A DNA stretch of 23,375 nucleotides, taken from Candidatus Aminicenantes bacterium UBA876. GTDB taxonomy: Bacteria > Acidobacteriota > Aminicenantia > UBA2199. The notes under the pieces are model-generated. The model saw only the letters and a program-made list of their open reading frames with translations, ran no database searches and was not told where the DNA came from. How positions within the stretch are numbered: the first letter of the stretch is position 1; every line of letters starts with the position of its first letter. The position numbers were made by a program, and so were the translations under genes. The stretch spans positions 9,839 through 33,213 of the forward strand of contig DBFQ01000049.1 of NCBI GenBank assembly GCA_002294665.1. The letters are read 5' to 3'. Positions 7,722 to 15,121 of the stretch are shown here, one piece after another.

Positions 7722-8699
7722 TTGAGGCTGGACACAGGAGAACGGGGAGCGTTGCTTGCCCGCCACGACGGTGTAAATCCACTTGAACGCATTGTCGGCT
7801 GCTCGCGGGCGATCCGGCAGTTGAAGCGCCGCATCCGTTGTTTCGGGCGCGTGGATTTTTCGTTGCTGATATTGGGGGAGAGCGGAACCGGCAAAGAATT
7901 GGTGGCACGGGCTGTTCATGACTTGAGTCGCCGCGTCTCCAACCGGTTCGTGGCGGTAAACTGCGCTGCTTTGCCCGAAACATTGATGGAAGCGGAGCTG
8001 TTCGGCTATTCACGGGGAGCCTTTACGGGCGCGACACGGGAGCGCCGGGGGCTGATCGAATCCGCGAGTGGAGGCACTCTGTTTCTGGATGAGATCGGCG
8101 ATCTCCCGATGCCTTTGCAGGCCAAACTGTTGCGGGTCCTGCAGGAAGGAGAGATCCGGCGCCTGGGTGAAAATGAGCCTCGCCGCGTAGACGTGCGCCT
8201 GGTTTCGGCCACACACCGGGATCTTGTGGACATGATCCGTTCAGGTACTTTTCGCGAGGATCTGTTTTACCGCATTCAGGACCTGCTGGTGCGGATACCG
8301 CCATTGCGTGAGCGCCTGGAGGATATTCCGCTGCTGACCCGGCACCTGTTGGAGCGGATCGGAGCCGGCCATCTGGATGAAGGCGATTTTCACGGTTTCC
8401 TGCGCCGGCTGTCCGACCAGGAGTGGCGGGGAAATGTGCGCCAGCTGGAAGCGCGCATCAAACGACTGGTGACATTTTATCCGGATTTCGAAGAAGAAGG
8501 CGGCCACTGCAGGCGGTACGCCCCCGGCCTGAAGGAACAACGCAATGAATTCGAACGCTCCGTGGTGCTGCGCGCATTGCTTGAACATGGCTGGAGCCGG
8601 GATCGGGCGGCATCCAGCCTGGGCATCAGCCGAACCCATCTGTTCAACCTGATGCGCAAACACGGCTTGACGGACAAGAACCGTCCGCAGCGAATGTAA
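7722..8699 (+). CDS. Sigma-54-dependent transcriptional activator without receiver domain
   Basis: A bacterial enhancer-binding protein of 325 residues that would hydrolyse ATP to open sigma-54 RNA polymerase complexes. The AAA+ domain starts at about residue 22. It has Walker A GESGTGKE (52-59), the sigma-54 contact loop GAFTGA (99-104), Walker B FLDEIGD (121-127) and the arginine-finger segment [10 protein letters not shown] Fis-type helix-turn-helix ends the protein ([20 protein letters not shown]). The ~20 residues before the AAA+ domain are too short for a sensory domain, so control must be by expression level or a partner protein, as for PspF. Start: TTG at 7722 with GGAG at 7709-7712; an in-frame TAA at 7698 excludes a longer form and the first Met is near residue 89. 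It precedes the 9.0-12.4 kb cassette, which it may control. Confidence 0.93.
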   Translation: MRLDTGERGALLARHDGVNPLERIVGCSRAIRQLKRRIRCFGRVDFSLLILGESGTGKELVARAVHDLSRRVSNRFVAVNCAALPETLMEAELFGYSRGAFTGATRERRGLIESASGGTLFLDEIGDLPMPLQAKLLRVLQEGEIRRLGENEPRRVDVRLVSATHRDLVDMIRSGTFREDLFYRIQDLLVRIPPLRERLEDIPLLTRHLLERIGAGHLDEGDFHGFLRRLSDQEWRGNVRQLEARIKRLVTFYPDFEEEGGHCRRYAPGLKEQRNEFERSVVLRALLEHGWSRDRAASSLGISRTHLFNLMRKHGLTDKNRPQRM

Positions 8700-9028
8700 A
8701 CAATTGATACAGTTATGGGGATGGCTTTTTTATGATAAGAACACGATTCGGGGAGTTTGGCAAAAAAAGTGTATCGCTCTGTGACACGCTCTGGATTGCG
8801 TAAAAATATCTCCTGATATAGGGTGAAGAGAAGAAATTGGCCAATTCAGCTGTAATGATTTGTAACAGTCCTGGAATATCAGCGCTTGCCCGGCCCGGAG
8901 GAACCCGGAGATTTTCCTTTGTTCTCGGGCATTCCTGAAGGCCTCAGGGGGATGGAATCCTTCATGCTTGGCTGTTTCGAAGCCTCTATCAGGGTTTCTG
9001 ATCCGGATTCGCTTACGGGAGGTATAAC
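8700..9028. other. Intergenic region between sigma-54 activator and membrane cassette
   Basis: No supported gene in 329 bases. It is AT-richer than its surroundings. It contains a direct repeat CGCTCTG at 8775-8781 and 8787-8793 (period 12), and a small inverted repeat ATATC-TCCT-GATAT at 8806-8819. No convincing sigma-54 or sigma-70 promoter was found, although a promoter for the following genes is expected here. Confidence 0.5.
9017..9022 (+). promoter_or_regulatory. Strong Shine-Dalgarno GGGAGG
   Basis: GGGAGG is placed 6 nt before an ATG at 9029 and 11 nt before another ATG at 9034. It is one of the better ribosome-binding sites in the window, and it indicates translation begins well upstream of the membrane-protein start at 9174. 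Confidence 0.55.
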
Positions 9029-9172
9029 ATGAGATGCAACCACAGAGCGGGATATGGATCAAGCCCGGGGTTGTGCGCATCGGTTCGTCGCGGGCGTCCG
9101 GTACGGTTGGGGCGGTACCGGTTGTCGCTGCATATGGAAGAGATGCAAGGTTCAATCCGGGAGACGGCCTGA
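9029..9172 (+). CDS. Possible small ORF (47 aa), unknown
   Basis: The ATG has an optimal GGGAGG site 6 nt upstream, and the TGA stop lies 1 nt before the ATG of the next gene (TGAAATG). That is the spacing expected of a leader or small-protein gene coupled to it. The product is Arg-rich (MRCNHRAGYG at the start, GSIRETA at the end) with no domain I recognise, and this composition is also what an off-frame reading of GC-rich DNA gives. The alternative frame from ATG 9034 to 9222 encodes 62 residues with more protein-like composition but overlaps the next gene by 49 bp. Only one, or neither, is likely real. Confidence 0.3.
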   Translation: MRCNHRAGYGSSPGLCASVRRGRPVRLGRYRLSLHMEEMQGSIRETA

Positions 9173-9173
9173 A

Positions 9174-9542
9174 ATGGCGCGCCAGATTCGTCCCGCTCAA
9201 CGCTATTCCGAGCGGCTCTTGAAGCTGATCCCTTCAGAGATTATCGCCGCCTGGGTGGCCGTCCAGGGGATCATTCCCAGGGATTCCGGGCCCTGGGTGA
9301 TCACTGCCGCGGCCGTGTTGCTGATGGTGCTGACGCCGATTTACCTGAAACGTTTCCAGGGTGTGTCCAGGCCGATGCAACTGGTGGCGAGTACGGGTTC
9401 TTTTCTCGTATGGGTCTACACCCTGGGGGGTCCTTTCGTGTATTGGGGAATTTACTTCTCCTGGCTGGCATCGGTGCTGCTGATTCTCTGGACCGTTACG
9501 GTGCCTCTCTTCCTGGATGGGGAAGATCGACAGGCAGCGTGA
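9174..9542 (+). CDS. Small integral membrane protein (122 aa), unknown function
   Basis: I cannot name this protein. It starts with a basic amphipathic stretch (RQIRPAQRYSERLLKLIPSE). Three or more hydrophobic segments follow at ~38-56 (PWVITAAAVLLMVLTPIYL), ~68-84 (MQLVASTGSFLVWVYTL) and ~87-113 (FVYWGIYFSWLASVLLILWT). The tail is short and acidic. The ERLLKLIPSEI segment just before the first membrane stretch reminds me of uncharacterised small bacterial membrane proteins, but I could not verify this. Start choice: ATG 9174 has GGGAG at 9159-9163. The longer frame from 9054 adds 40 Cys/Arg-rich residues that look non-coding. It is the first robust gene of the membrane cassette. Confidence 0.7.
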   Translation: MARQIRPAQRYSERLLKLIPSEIIAAWVAVQGIIPRDSGPWVITAAAVLLMVLTPIYLKRFQGVSRPMQLVASTGSFLVWVYTLGGPFVYWGIYFSWLASVLLILWTVTVPLFLDGEDRQAA

Positions 9543-9625
9543 GCTGAACATTCATGCGCGGCAAGCGGCTGACGGCTTTCAGAACACATAACCAAAGGCG
9601 CATTCCGGCGCCGGAGGCTTTCCCC

Positions 9626-10243
9626 ATGGGGAAACGTGTCGTGATCGGCTTGTTTCTGGCCGCCGTTTTGACATATCTTCACGCTTTCATGCGCATCGAC
9701 AGTATTCCGCCGGATCTGGGCGGGCGGGACGGCAGCATTGACCACCGGGTCATTCAGGCGACATCTGTTTTCCTGCAGTCCAACGCGGACGCTTTTCTCC
9801 TGTTCAGCGAAGTTGAAGCCGGCGCGCAGACCGGTTTTGATTTCCGGCGCGGGGTCGCCTTGTCGGACGCGGCCATTGCCAAGCTGAAGCGTTCACGGGA
9901 ACAATTCGCCCGCGTGCTGGCAGCGGCGGTGGCCGCCGAATACGATGACGCGGTCCTGAAACGGTTGCGAAGGTTTGATTATCGCGGGTTCGCAAAGAGC
10001 CGTAACCTGATTGTTCCCGTGATGGAGAAGGTGGGTGAAAACCTTTCTCATGGTGATATCTCCGGGGTATTGCGTAAAAACCTGAACCACGTCGATGCCA
10101 TCATCATGGGGATGCGTCGAATCCGCCGGCTGATGGTACGGGAAACACGACCGTCCATGGAATCGATCTGGCGGCTGCTGAAGGATTATTCATATGCCAT
10201 CCTGTACTGCAATTACGTGACGCTGGTGTTTTACAATGCCTGA
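9626..10243 (+). CDS. Membrane-anchored helical protein, unknown function
   Basis: A 205-residue protein with an N-terminal signal or anchor helix (GKRVVIGLFLAAVLTYLHAF). The rest is predicted extracytoplasmic and largely helical, rich in Arg, Ala and Leu (for example SDAAIAKLKRSREQFARVLA and HVDAIIMGMRRIRRLMV), like a helical bundle. No catalytic or metal-binding motif is evident. Start choice: ATG 9626 has GGAGG at 9613-9617, 8 nt upstream, and gives a clean signal sequence. The frame is open to ATG 9554, which would add 24 basic residues and has no good ribosome-binding site. It follows the small membrane protein by 83 bp and precedes the permease by 126 bp in the same direction, so it probably belongs to the cassette. 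Confidence 0.65.
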   Translation: MGKRVVIGLFLAAVLTYLHAFMRIDSIPPDLGGRDGSIDHRVIQATSVFLQSNADAFLLFSEVEAGAQTGFDFRRGVALSDAAIAKLKRSREQFARVLAAAVAAEYDDAVLKRLRRFDYRGFAKSRNLIVPVMEKVGENLSHGDISGVLRKNLNHVDAIIMGMRRIRRLMVRETRPSMESIWRLLKDYSYAILYCNYVTLVFYNA

Positions 10244-10324
10244 TGATGACTGTGGCTGGAGTTGATCCGGGCCTCCCGGCGGGAAAATGGGGGGGTGAAT
10301 GTTCAAACCGCCGGGGGGCTTTGT

Positions 10325-10354
10325 TTGCATTCCCTTTGCTGCGATTGCTATGAT
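10325..10354 (+). promoter_or_regulatory. Possible sigma-70 promoter before the permease gene
   Basis: TTGCAT (10325-10330) and TATGAT (10349-10354) are separated by 18 bp, and TGC precedes the -10 (extended -10). Transcription would start near 10361, only about 9 nt before the permease ATG and right at its GGGGAG site. This could give the permease and pseudo-ATPase genes their own promoter inside the cassette. Confidence 0.4.
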
Positions 10355-10369
10355 GGTTCGGGGGAGTTC

Positions 10370-11713
10370 ATGATCCTGGAGTTTTTGAGGTATGAAGCGG
10401 GCCGCGTATTGGGCGACCGGCGGATTGTCGGCGTGGGGCTGTTCATCATGCTGCTGACCGCTTTGCTCGCGGCCACGGGGATGCGCAATCATGCCGCTTT
10501 CCAATTGGAAAAGCAGTCGTTCATCGAGTATGAAAGGCAACGGATCCCGCAATACGTGAATTACGCCCAATACGCTGCGCTGGGTTTCCGGGTTTTGTTT
10601 GAAGCTTCGCCGCTGGCGGTGTTTACCGAAAGCGGCAGGTTGCTGGCCAATGTGGAAAGCAATGTGGACATGAGTGAATTGATCCAGATCTTCAATGTGC
10701 ACAAGGGCCGCAAGCTCTTTGCCGTAAAAGGGTATTTCAGTGATGTATTCGGCTTCCTCTTCGTCGCTGGAACCCTGCTCATGATCTACAGCGGGGCCAT
10801 GACTTTTTCCAGTCGTGCGTCAATCGCCCTGCGCATGCAGTTTCTGGGATATTCAAGGGTGTTCTGGGGCACCTTGCTGAGCCGATTCGCGATTCTCTCC
10901 GCCTTTTTCGGCGTGCCGATCTGTGGAATTTACGCGCTGGGCGCATGTAAAGATATCGGCATGACTGCGACTGAAATGCGGCACTTGTCGGCGAACTGCC
11001 TGTTGTTGTGGGGCATACTGGGGTTTTTCTTTATCCTGGGCGTGATGCTCAGAGGCGTTTTCCGCTTTCAGAGAAACAACCTGCTCTGGAGTTTTCTGAT
11101 CTGGTTCGCGCTGGTTTTCCTGCTCCCGGAACTGGTGATGGAGTACGTTTACCTGCGCTCCAGGCACCTGCCTTCCAACGATTCGTTGAATTTTCTGAAA
11201 TTACGGGCGGTCTTGGAAAATGAAGCCCGCGCAGAAGATCATTTGCGCAATATGCGATCACTTGATGATGTCGACATGAACGCCGTGCTGCGAGACCAGG
11301 TGAATTTCTTTATGAAGAACGTCCACCTGCTGAACCGCAATATCGAACTGGACATGACGCGCCGGGTTCATCGCCTGATCCGCGAATACGAACGCTTTTC
11401 AGTGCTGATTCCCACCCAGTTCTACCTGTTTGTCAACCGGGAAATATCCGGCCTGGGTTATTGCGGCTATCTCGATTTCAAGCGTCATATCATGCACCTT
11501 CAGGAAGGGTTCATGCATTTCTTTTTTCAGCAGCATTACTTTCACCGGGCGGATGAGGTGAAGCCTTTTATCCGCCCCGGAGAGAACGTATTCCGCTCCC
11601 GCAGTTACCTGACGCCGGTTTTCGGCTGGGGGGTCAGCCTGATGATCCTGTACATGGTCATGATGTGCGCCTGGTCCCAGCGTCGCTACTACTACCTGGT
11701 CAAAGAAGCATGA
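10370..11713 (+). CDS. ABC-2-type permease-like membrane protein with large extracytoplasmic loops
   Basis: A 447-residue protein laid out like ABC-2 permeases of the ABC2_membrane/DUF3526 kind. TM1 is near residues 19-36 (GVGLFIMLLTALLAATGM), followed by a soluble loop of about 85 residues. Four closely spaced helices come next (AGTLLMIYSGAMTF; LLSRFAILSAFFGVPICGIYA; LLLWGILGFFFILGVML; FLIWFALVFLLPELVM). A second soluble loop of about 170 residues precedes the last helix (VSLMILYMVMMCAW). Start choice: ATG 10370 with GGGGAG just upstream gives the typical short cytoplasmic segment MILEFLRYEAGRVLGDRR; the frame is open to 10262 but without a ribosome-binding site. The stop overlaps the next gene (ATGA), so permease and pseudo-ATPase are translationally coupled. 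The substrate is unknown. Confidence 0.8.
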   Translation: MILEFLRYEAGRVLGDRRIVGVGLFIMLLTALLAATGMRNHAAFQLEKQSFIEYERQRIPQYVNYAQYAALGFRVLFEASPLAVFTESGRLLANVESNVDMSELIQIFNVHKGRKLFAVKGYFSDVFGFLFVAGTLLMIYSGAMTFSSRASIALRMQFLGYSRVFWGTLLSRFAILSAFFGVPICGIYALGACKDIGMTATEMRHLSANCLLLWGILGFFFILGVMLRGVFRFQRNNLLWSFLIWFALVFLLPELVMEYVYLRSRHLPSNDSLNFLKLRAVLENEARAEDHLRNMRSLDDVDMNAVLRDQVNFFMKNVHLLNRNIELDMTRRVHRLIREYERFSVLIPTQFYLFVNREISGLGYCGYLDFKRHIMHLQEGFMHFFFQQHYFHRADEVKPFIRPGENVFRSRSYLTPVFGWGVSLMILYMVMMCAWSQRRYYYLVKEA

Positions 11714-12396
11714 TTCAATTGCGCGGAATTTTCCTGGAAGTCGCGAACGAATGCGTGCGGGATCTGAATCTGACCGTGGTTGATGGCGAGGTCTTCTGCC
11801 TGCTGTGCAAACATGGGAAGATCCGGCAACACCTGTTTTCGGTATTGAGGGGGTTTTCAACACCGGACCGGGGGGAAATAGCCTTTTCACGGCCTGCAGC
11901 GCCGGGTGACCGCAACGTGGTCGCCATGGAAGCGCTGAACGCCGGGGATTTTGACGCCGAGGCCACGCTTGCAGCGCATTTGCGGTTGTTATGCCGCGCT
12001 TTCCGGCTGAAGCGGGAAACTGTTTATGAGAACCTGATTCAGTTGAACGTGGGGGAGGAGCATCTGCGCAAGCGGTTGCAGAATGCTGAGGAAGAGTCGT
12101 TTCGCAAGCTGGTCCTGGCTGTTCAACTGGCGATCCCCGCCGCCAACCTGGTCATCAATGATTTCATCCGTCAAGAGAGGAAATCGTTTGAAATGGCTTT
12201 CAACAAATTGCTGTTGCGCCGCCGTGAATGGGGACAAGCCATACTTTATCTGACCGATGATATTTTTTACGCGTTGCGGATCGCGGATCGCGTGGCCTTT
12301 ATCAAAAAAGGCCGCCTGTTGCCGCGGGAACCCATACTTGCCGCGGACCTGGAAGAAATGGACCTGATGCGGCTTTACGAAAAATTCCTGGGTTAG
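11710..12396 (+). CDS. Degenerate ABC-transporter ATPase homologue (predicted catalytically inactive)
   Basis: A 228-residue protein that aligns along its length with ABC-2-type ATPases: VRDLNLTVVDGEVF, then GFSTPDRGEIAFS, AAHLRLLCRAFRL and RIADRVAFIKKGRLL. The catalytic motifs are gone. The Walker A position reads CLLCKHGKIRQHL (residues 30-42), without GK[ST]. The signature position reads NAEEESFRK (125-133) instead of LSGGQ. Walker B keeps its Asp (LVIND, D151) but the catalytic Glu is Phe (F152). The switch His is Asp (LTDD, D183). The frame is intact with normal codon use and ATGA coupling to the permease, so this looks like a maintained pseudo-enzyme rather than a decaying gene. Start ATG 11710 is preferred over 11665, which lies inside the permease and gives a non-homologous extension. 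A role as a structural partner of the permease is inferred. Confidence 0.8.
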   Translation: MIQLRGIFLEVANECVRDLNLTVVDGEVFCLLCKHGKIRQHLFSVLRGFSTPDRGEIAFSRPAAPGDRNVVAMEALNAGDFDAEATLAAHLRLLCRAFRLKRETVYENLIQLNVGEEHLRKRLQNAEEESFRKLVLAVQLAIPAANLVINDFIRQERKSFEMAFNKLLLRRREWGQAILYLTDDIFYALRIADRVAFIKKGRLLPREPILAADLEEMDLMRLYEKFLG

Positions 12397-12451
12397 CCTG
12401 CATTTTCACAAGGATTGCCGCGAAATACATATCGAATACCCCGGCACGGGT

Positions 12452-13795
12452 TCAGCGTTTCAGGTTAAACGCCCTGATCTTGCGATACAGGCAGGGGCGG
12501 GATATTCCCAGAAGATCGGCGCTGCGGGAGATGTTGAAACCGGTCTGCCGCAACACGCCACGAACATGTTCCGCTTCAACCTCTTTCAGCGTTTTGACCG
12601 CCTGGCTGCGGGAATCTGAGCGATCCTGGATCTTGGCGGGAAGGTGCCCGGGTTGGATTTCCCCCCCGTCCAGAAAGGTCACGATTTCAAAGATCGTGTT
12701 CTTCAGCTCACGCACGTTCCCGGGCCAGTGATACATGGTCAGGCAATCCAGGGCCGCCGCCGACAATCGGGCCGCTTCGCGGTTGTAGGTCAGTGCCGCG
12801 CTGCGCAGGAAACTGTCGGCAAGCAACCGGATATCCTCAGGTCGCTCGCGCAGGGGAGGTATGGTCAGGCGGATCTGTTCCAGGCGGTAGAAAAGGTCCT
12901 CGCGAAACAGGCCGGTATCGACCATTTGCTGCAGATCCCGGTTCGATGCGGCGATCACCCGAACGTCCAGGCGTTCCATTCTGCGGCTTTTCAAGGCCGA
13001 GACTTCTCCTGATTCCAATACGCGCAGCAGTTTTGACTGGATCGATTGCGGCATTTCGCCGATTTCATCCAGAAAGATGGTGCCTTTCTCCGCCAGGCGG
13101 AACCGGCCGGAGTAACTGCTGCTGGCGCCCGTGAAGGCACCCTGTTCAAATCCGAACAATTCGGATTCCGCCAGGTGCTCGGGAATGGCCGCGCAGTTGA
13201 CGGGGATGATGGGGTGTTGACGACGGGGTGAGGCGTTGTGGATGGCATAAGCCAGCAACTCTTTTCCCGTACCGGTCTCTCCCTGGATCAGGATCGTGCG
13301 TTCGCACTCAGCCGCTTCGCGTGCCCTGTGAATCGTTTCCTTCATGGAACGGCTGCGGAACTGGATGCGATCGAAACTGGAAAAATCCCGCAGGGACCCC
13401 TGCAATTCGCGGTACCCTTCCAATTGGCGGTTGACGCTCAATGCTTTGCGAATGGCGGTTAAGAGCATTTCCCGATCAATCGGTTTGACCAGGAACTCAA
13501 ATACGCCCATCTTCATGGCCTGAATGGCCAGGTTGAGATCAGGCGTACCCGAGATCACGATCACGCGGTTGCGTTCATGCTCCGGGAGGTGACGCAACAA
13601 GGATATGCCGTTGCCGTCAGGTAAAGTCAGGTCGAGAAGCATCAAGTCAAATGCGGTTGATCTGACGCCGGCCAGCGCCGCTTTCAGTGTCGCCGCTTCC
13701 ACCACCGCGTAATTCCGGCGGCTGAGAACGCTGCGCAAGGAATCGCGCAGGGAATCATCATCTTCCACAATCCAGAGGGTTGCCTTGCGGTTCAT
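12452..13795 (-). CDS. NtrC-family sigma-54-dependent response regulator
   Basis: A 447-residue two-component regulator. The receiver domain (1-120) has the acidic cluster EDDD (11-14), phospho-acceptor D55 (LMLLDLTLPDG) and a conserved Lys in FLVKPID. The AAA+ domain (~140-370) has GETGTGKE, the sigma-54 loop GAFTGA, Walker B IFLDEIGEM and [12 protein letters not shown]. The Fis-type helix-turn-helix at the C terminus reads GFNISRSADLLGISRPCLYRKI. Its order and length match PilR/AtoC/ZraR regulators. The start ATG overlaps the kinase stop codon by 4 bp, so the two are coupled. It ends 55 bp from the convergent pseudo-ATPase gene. Target promoters cannot be read from the window; the divergent pilus-like operon is a candidate. 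Confidence 0.95.
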   Translation of the reverse strand: MNRKATLWIVEDDDSLRDSLRSVLSRRNYAVVEAATLKAALAGVRSTAFDLMLLDLTLPDGNGISLLRHLPEHERNRVIVISGTPDLNLAIQAMKMGVFEFLVKPIDREMLLTAIRKALSVNRQLEGYRELQGSLRDFSSFDRIQFRSRSMKETIHRAREAAECERTILIQGETGTGKELLAYAIHNASPRRQHPIIPVNCAAIPEHLAESELFGFEQGAFTGASSSYSGRFRLAEKGTIFLDEIGEMPQSIQSKLLRVLESGEVSALKSRRMERLDVRVIAASNRDLQQMVDTGLFREDLFYRLEQIRLTIPPLRERPEDIRLLADSFLRSAALTYNREAARLSAAALDCLTMYHWPGNVRELKNTIFEIVTFLDGGEIQPGHLPAKIQDRSDSRSQAVKTLKEVEAEHVRGVLRQTGFNISRSADLLGISRPCLYRKIRAFNLKR

Positions 13796-15003
13796 GCGGT
13801 CCTCCCCGGCAGAATCAGGTAAACCGTGGTGCCCTTTTTCGAACTCTGAATCTCCAGGCTTCCTTTCATGCCGGTCATGATGCCGTAGGAAATGTACAAT
13901 CCCAATCCCGTGCCACCGGCTTTTGTGGTGAAGAAAGGTTCCAGAACGCGCGTTTTCAGGTGTTGAGGAATCCCCGGCCCATTGTCGCTGATGGCAATTA
14001 CCAGGTGGAAGTCTCTGCGGGTGGCCTTGCGTTCAGCGTACGCGCGGATATGAATCTTTCCTCCCGGCCCCACGGCGTCAAAAGCGTTGAAAAGGACATT
14101 GAGCAGAACCTGCTGGAGGCGGTTGCGGTCCACGCGGCTCACCAGGGTTTCCTCCAGGCAGGTGGTGATGCGAACGCCTTGCGGAATACGTTTGCCGGGC
14201 AGTCCGGCCAGGGTTGTTTCCAGCAGGTCTTTCAAGTCGGTCTCTTGCGGGTGCGGCGCCCGGAAACGGGAAAAACTGAGCAGTGATTCGATCAATTCAT
14301 TCAGGCGCAGCAATTGCCTGCGGATGCGGGCGGAAGAAGCGGCGGCTTCTCCGGCTGCGAGCTCTCCGTCCGTTAATTCCTGGAGTTCCAGCGTGACCGT
14401 ACTCAGCGGCGTTTTCAGTTCATGCGCAATCGCCGCCGCCATCTGGCCCAGAAGCACCAGGCGGTCGAACTTGAACAGGCGGTAGTAGTTGCGGTCATTT
14501 TCGAGTTCGAGCCTTTCCATTTCAACCGCGGGAATGACGATGGCTGCGCATTGTTCAAGCAACCTCGCCAGGGCGGTGGGGGAATAGCGGCATCTGCGTT
14601 CCCGGCGCGCCGCAACCATACCCCGGTGGCGGCCATGAAAATGCAGGGGCAGGATGAGGTCGATCGCGAGGCGATCGATCAGTCCGCCCGTGTCTCGATT
14701 GAAAAGCGCACGGTACATGTCCGCGCCGCCATCGAGTACCAGCGGACCGGTCCGGCTGGAAAAACACTCGGCCAGGCTGCTGCCCTCCTCGAGTTGAAAC
14801 AATTCTCCAATGTGTTCGGGTCGTCCAAAGGCGGAGAATCGGTTGCCGTCTTTATCCAGGTAGAACAGGACCAGGGGGTCCAGCGGCAGGTTGCGCATCA
14901 GCGCGTCCGGCAGTTTTCCCAGGAATGCTTCCGGCGACGCTGAATTCTTGATTCCGGCGCACACCTCTTCCAGGAAGTTTTCGCTCATTTGCCTGCGGTT
15001 CAT
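13792..15003 (-). CDS. Soluble sensor histidine kinase with GAF-like N-terminal domain
   Basis: A 403-residue kinase with no membrane segment, hence a cytoplasmic sensor. Residues ~8-165 resemble a GAF domain (LDPLVLFYLDKDGNRFSAFG; LILPLHFHGRHRGMVAARR). The ligand is unknown. The HisKA helix carries phospho-acceptor H194 in AAAIAHELKTPLS. The ATPase domain shows the N box (LNVLFNAFDAVG), G1 (DNGPGIP) and G2 (GGTGLGLYISYG). It is the first gene of a two-gene operon with the NtrC-family regulator, which it should phosphorylate. ATG 15003 is preceded by AAAGG only; an in-frame ATG five codons downstream, at 14988, is an alternative start. A palindrome lies 47-70 bp upstream. Confidence 0.94.
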   Translation of the reverse strand: MNRRQMSENFLEEVCAGIKNSASPEAFLGKLPDALMRNLPLDPLVLFYLDKDGNRFSAFGRPEHIGELFQLEEGSSLAECFSSRTGPLVLDGGADMYRALFNRDTGGLIDRLAIDLILPLHFHGRHRGMVAARRERRCRYSPTALARLLEQCAAIVIPAVEMERLELENDRNYYRLFKFDRLVLLGQMAAAIAHELKTPLSTVTLELQELTDGELAAGEAAASSARIRRQLLRLNELIESLLSFSRFRAPHPQETDLKDLLETTLAGLPGKRIPQGVRITTCLEETLVSRVDRNRLQQVLLNVLFNAFDAVGPGGKIHIRAYAERKATRRDFHLVIAISDNGPGIPQHLKTRVLEPFFTTKAGGTGLGLYISYGIMTGMKGSLEIQSSKKGTTVYLILPGRTA

Positions 15004-15049
15004 TGCCTTTGATTCTTTTGCAAAGCGGCAACGCGGAAACCCCCGCCGC

Positions 15050-15073
15050 TGACGAATGATCGTTCATTCATCA
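15050..15073. promoter_or_regulatory. Large palindrome upstream of the histidine kinase gene
   Basis: A 24-bp inverted repeat: outer TGA/TCA, inner arms GAATGA and TCATTC, centre TCGT. Twenty of 24 positions are symmetric. It lies 47-70 bp upstream of the kinase ATG in the divergent region with serS. The length and arm spacing fit a dimeric repressor or activator site, for example of the TetR or HTH response-regulator type. Confidence 0.45.
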
Positions 15074-15121
15074 GGGCCGCCCCCGTTCCCCATACAAACC
15101 GGTCCGTTTCGCGTTTGATTC

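Noticed and set aside
8665..8685. GACGG/CCGTC hairpin at the end of the sigma-54 activator gene
   Set aside because: Only 5 bp of stem, inside the coding sequence and with no T-run, so not a terminator.
8968..8983. Possible sigma-54 promoter (TTGG, 10 bp after GG, then GC)
   Set aside because: Spacing is right but the -12 part reads AAGCC instead of TTGCA/T, so the match is too weak to call.
8730..9200. 156-codon minus-strand frame spanning the intergenic region before the membrane cassette
   Set aside because: It needs a TTG start without a ribosome-binding site, has no domain or signal, and overlaps the supported plus-strand start at 9174.
11665..11709. Longer N terminus for the degenerate ATPase
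   Set aside because: The extra 15 residues lie inside the permease reading frame and precede the natural start of the ABC fold; the ATGA overlap at 11710 is the better start.
12397..12451. Terminator expected between the convergent pseudo-ATPase and response-regulator genes
   Set aside because: No stable stem followed by a T-run could be seen in these 55 bases.
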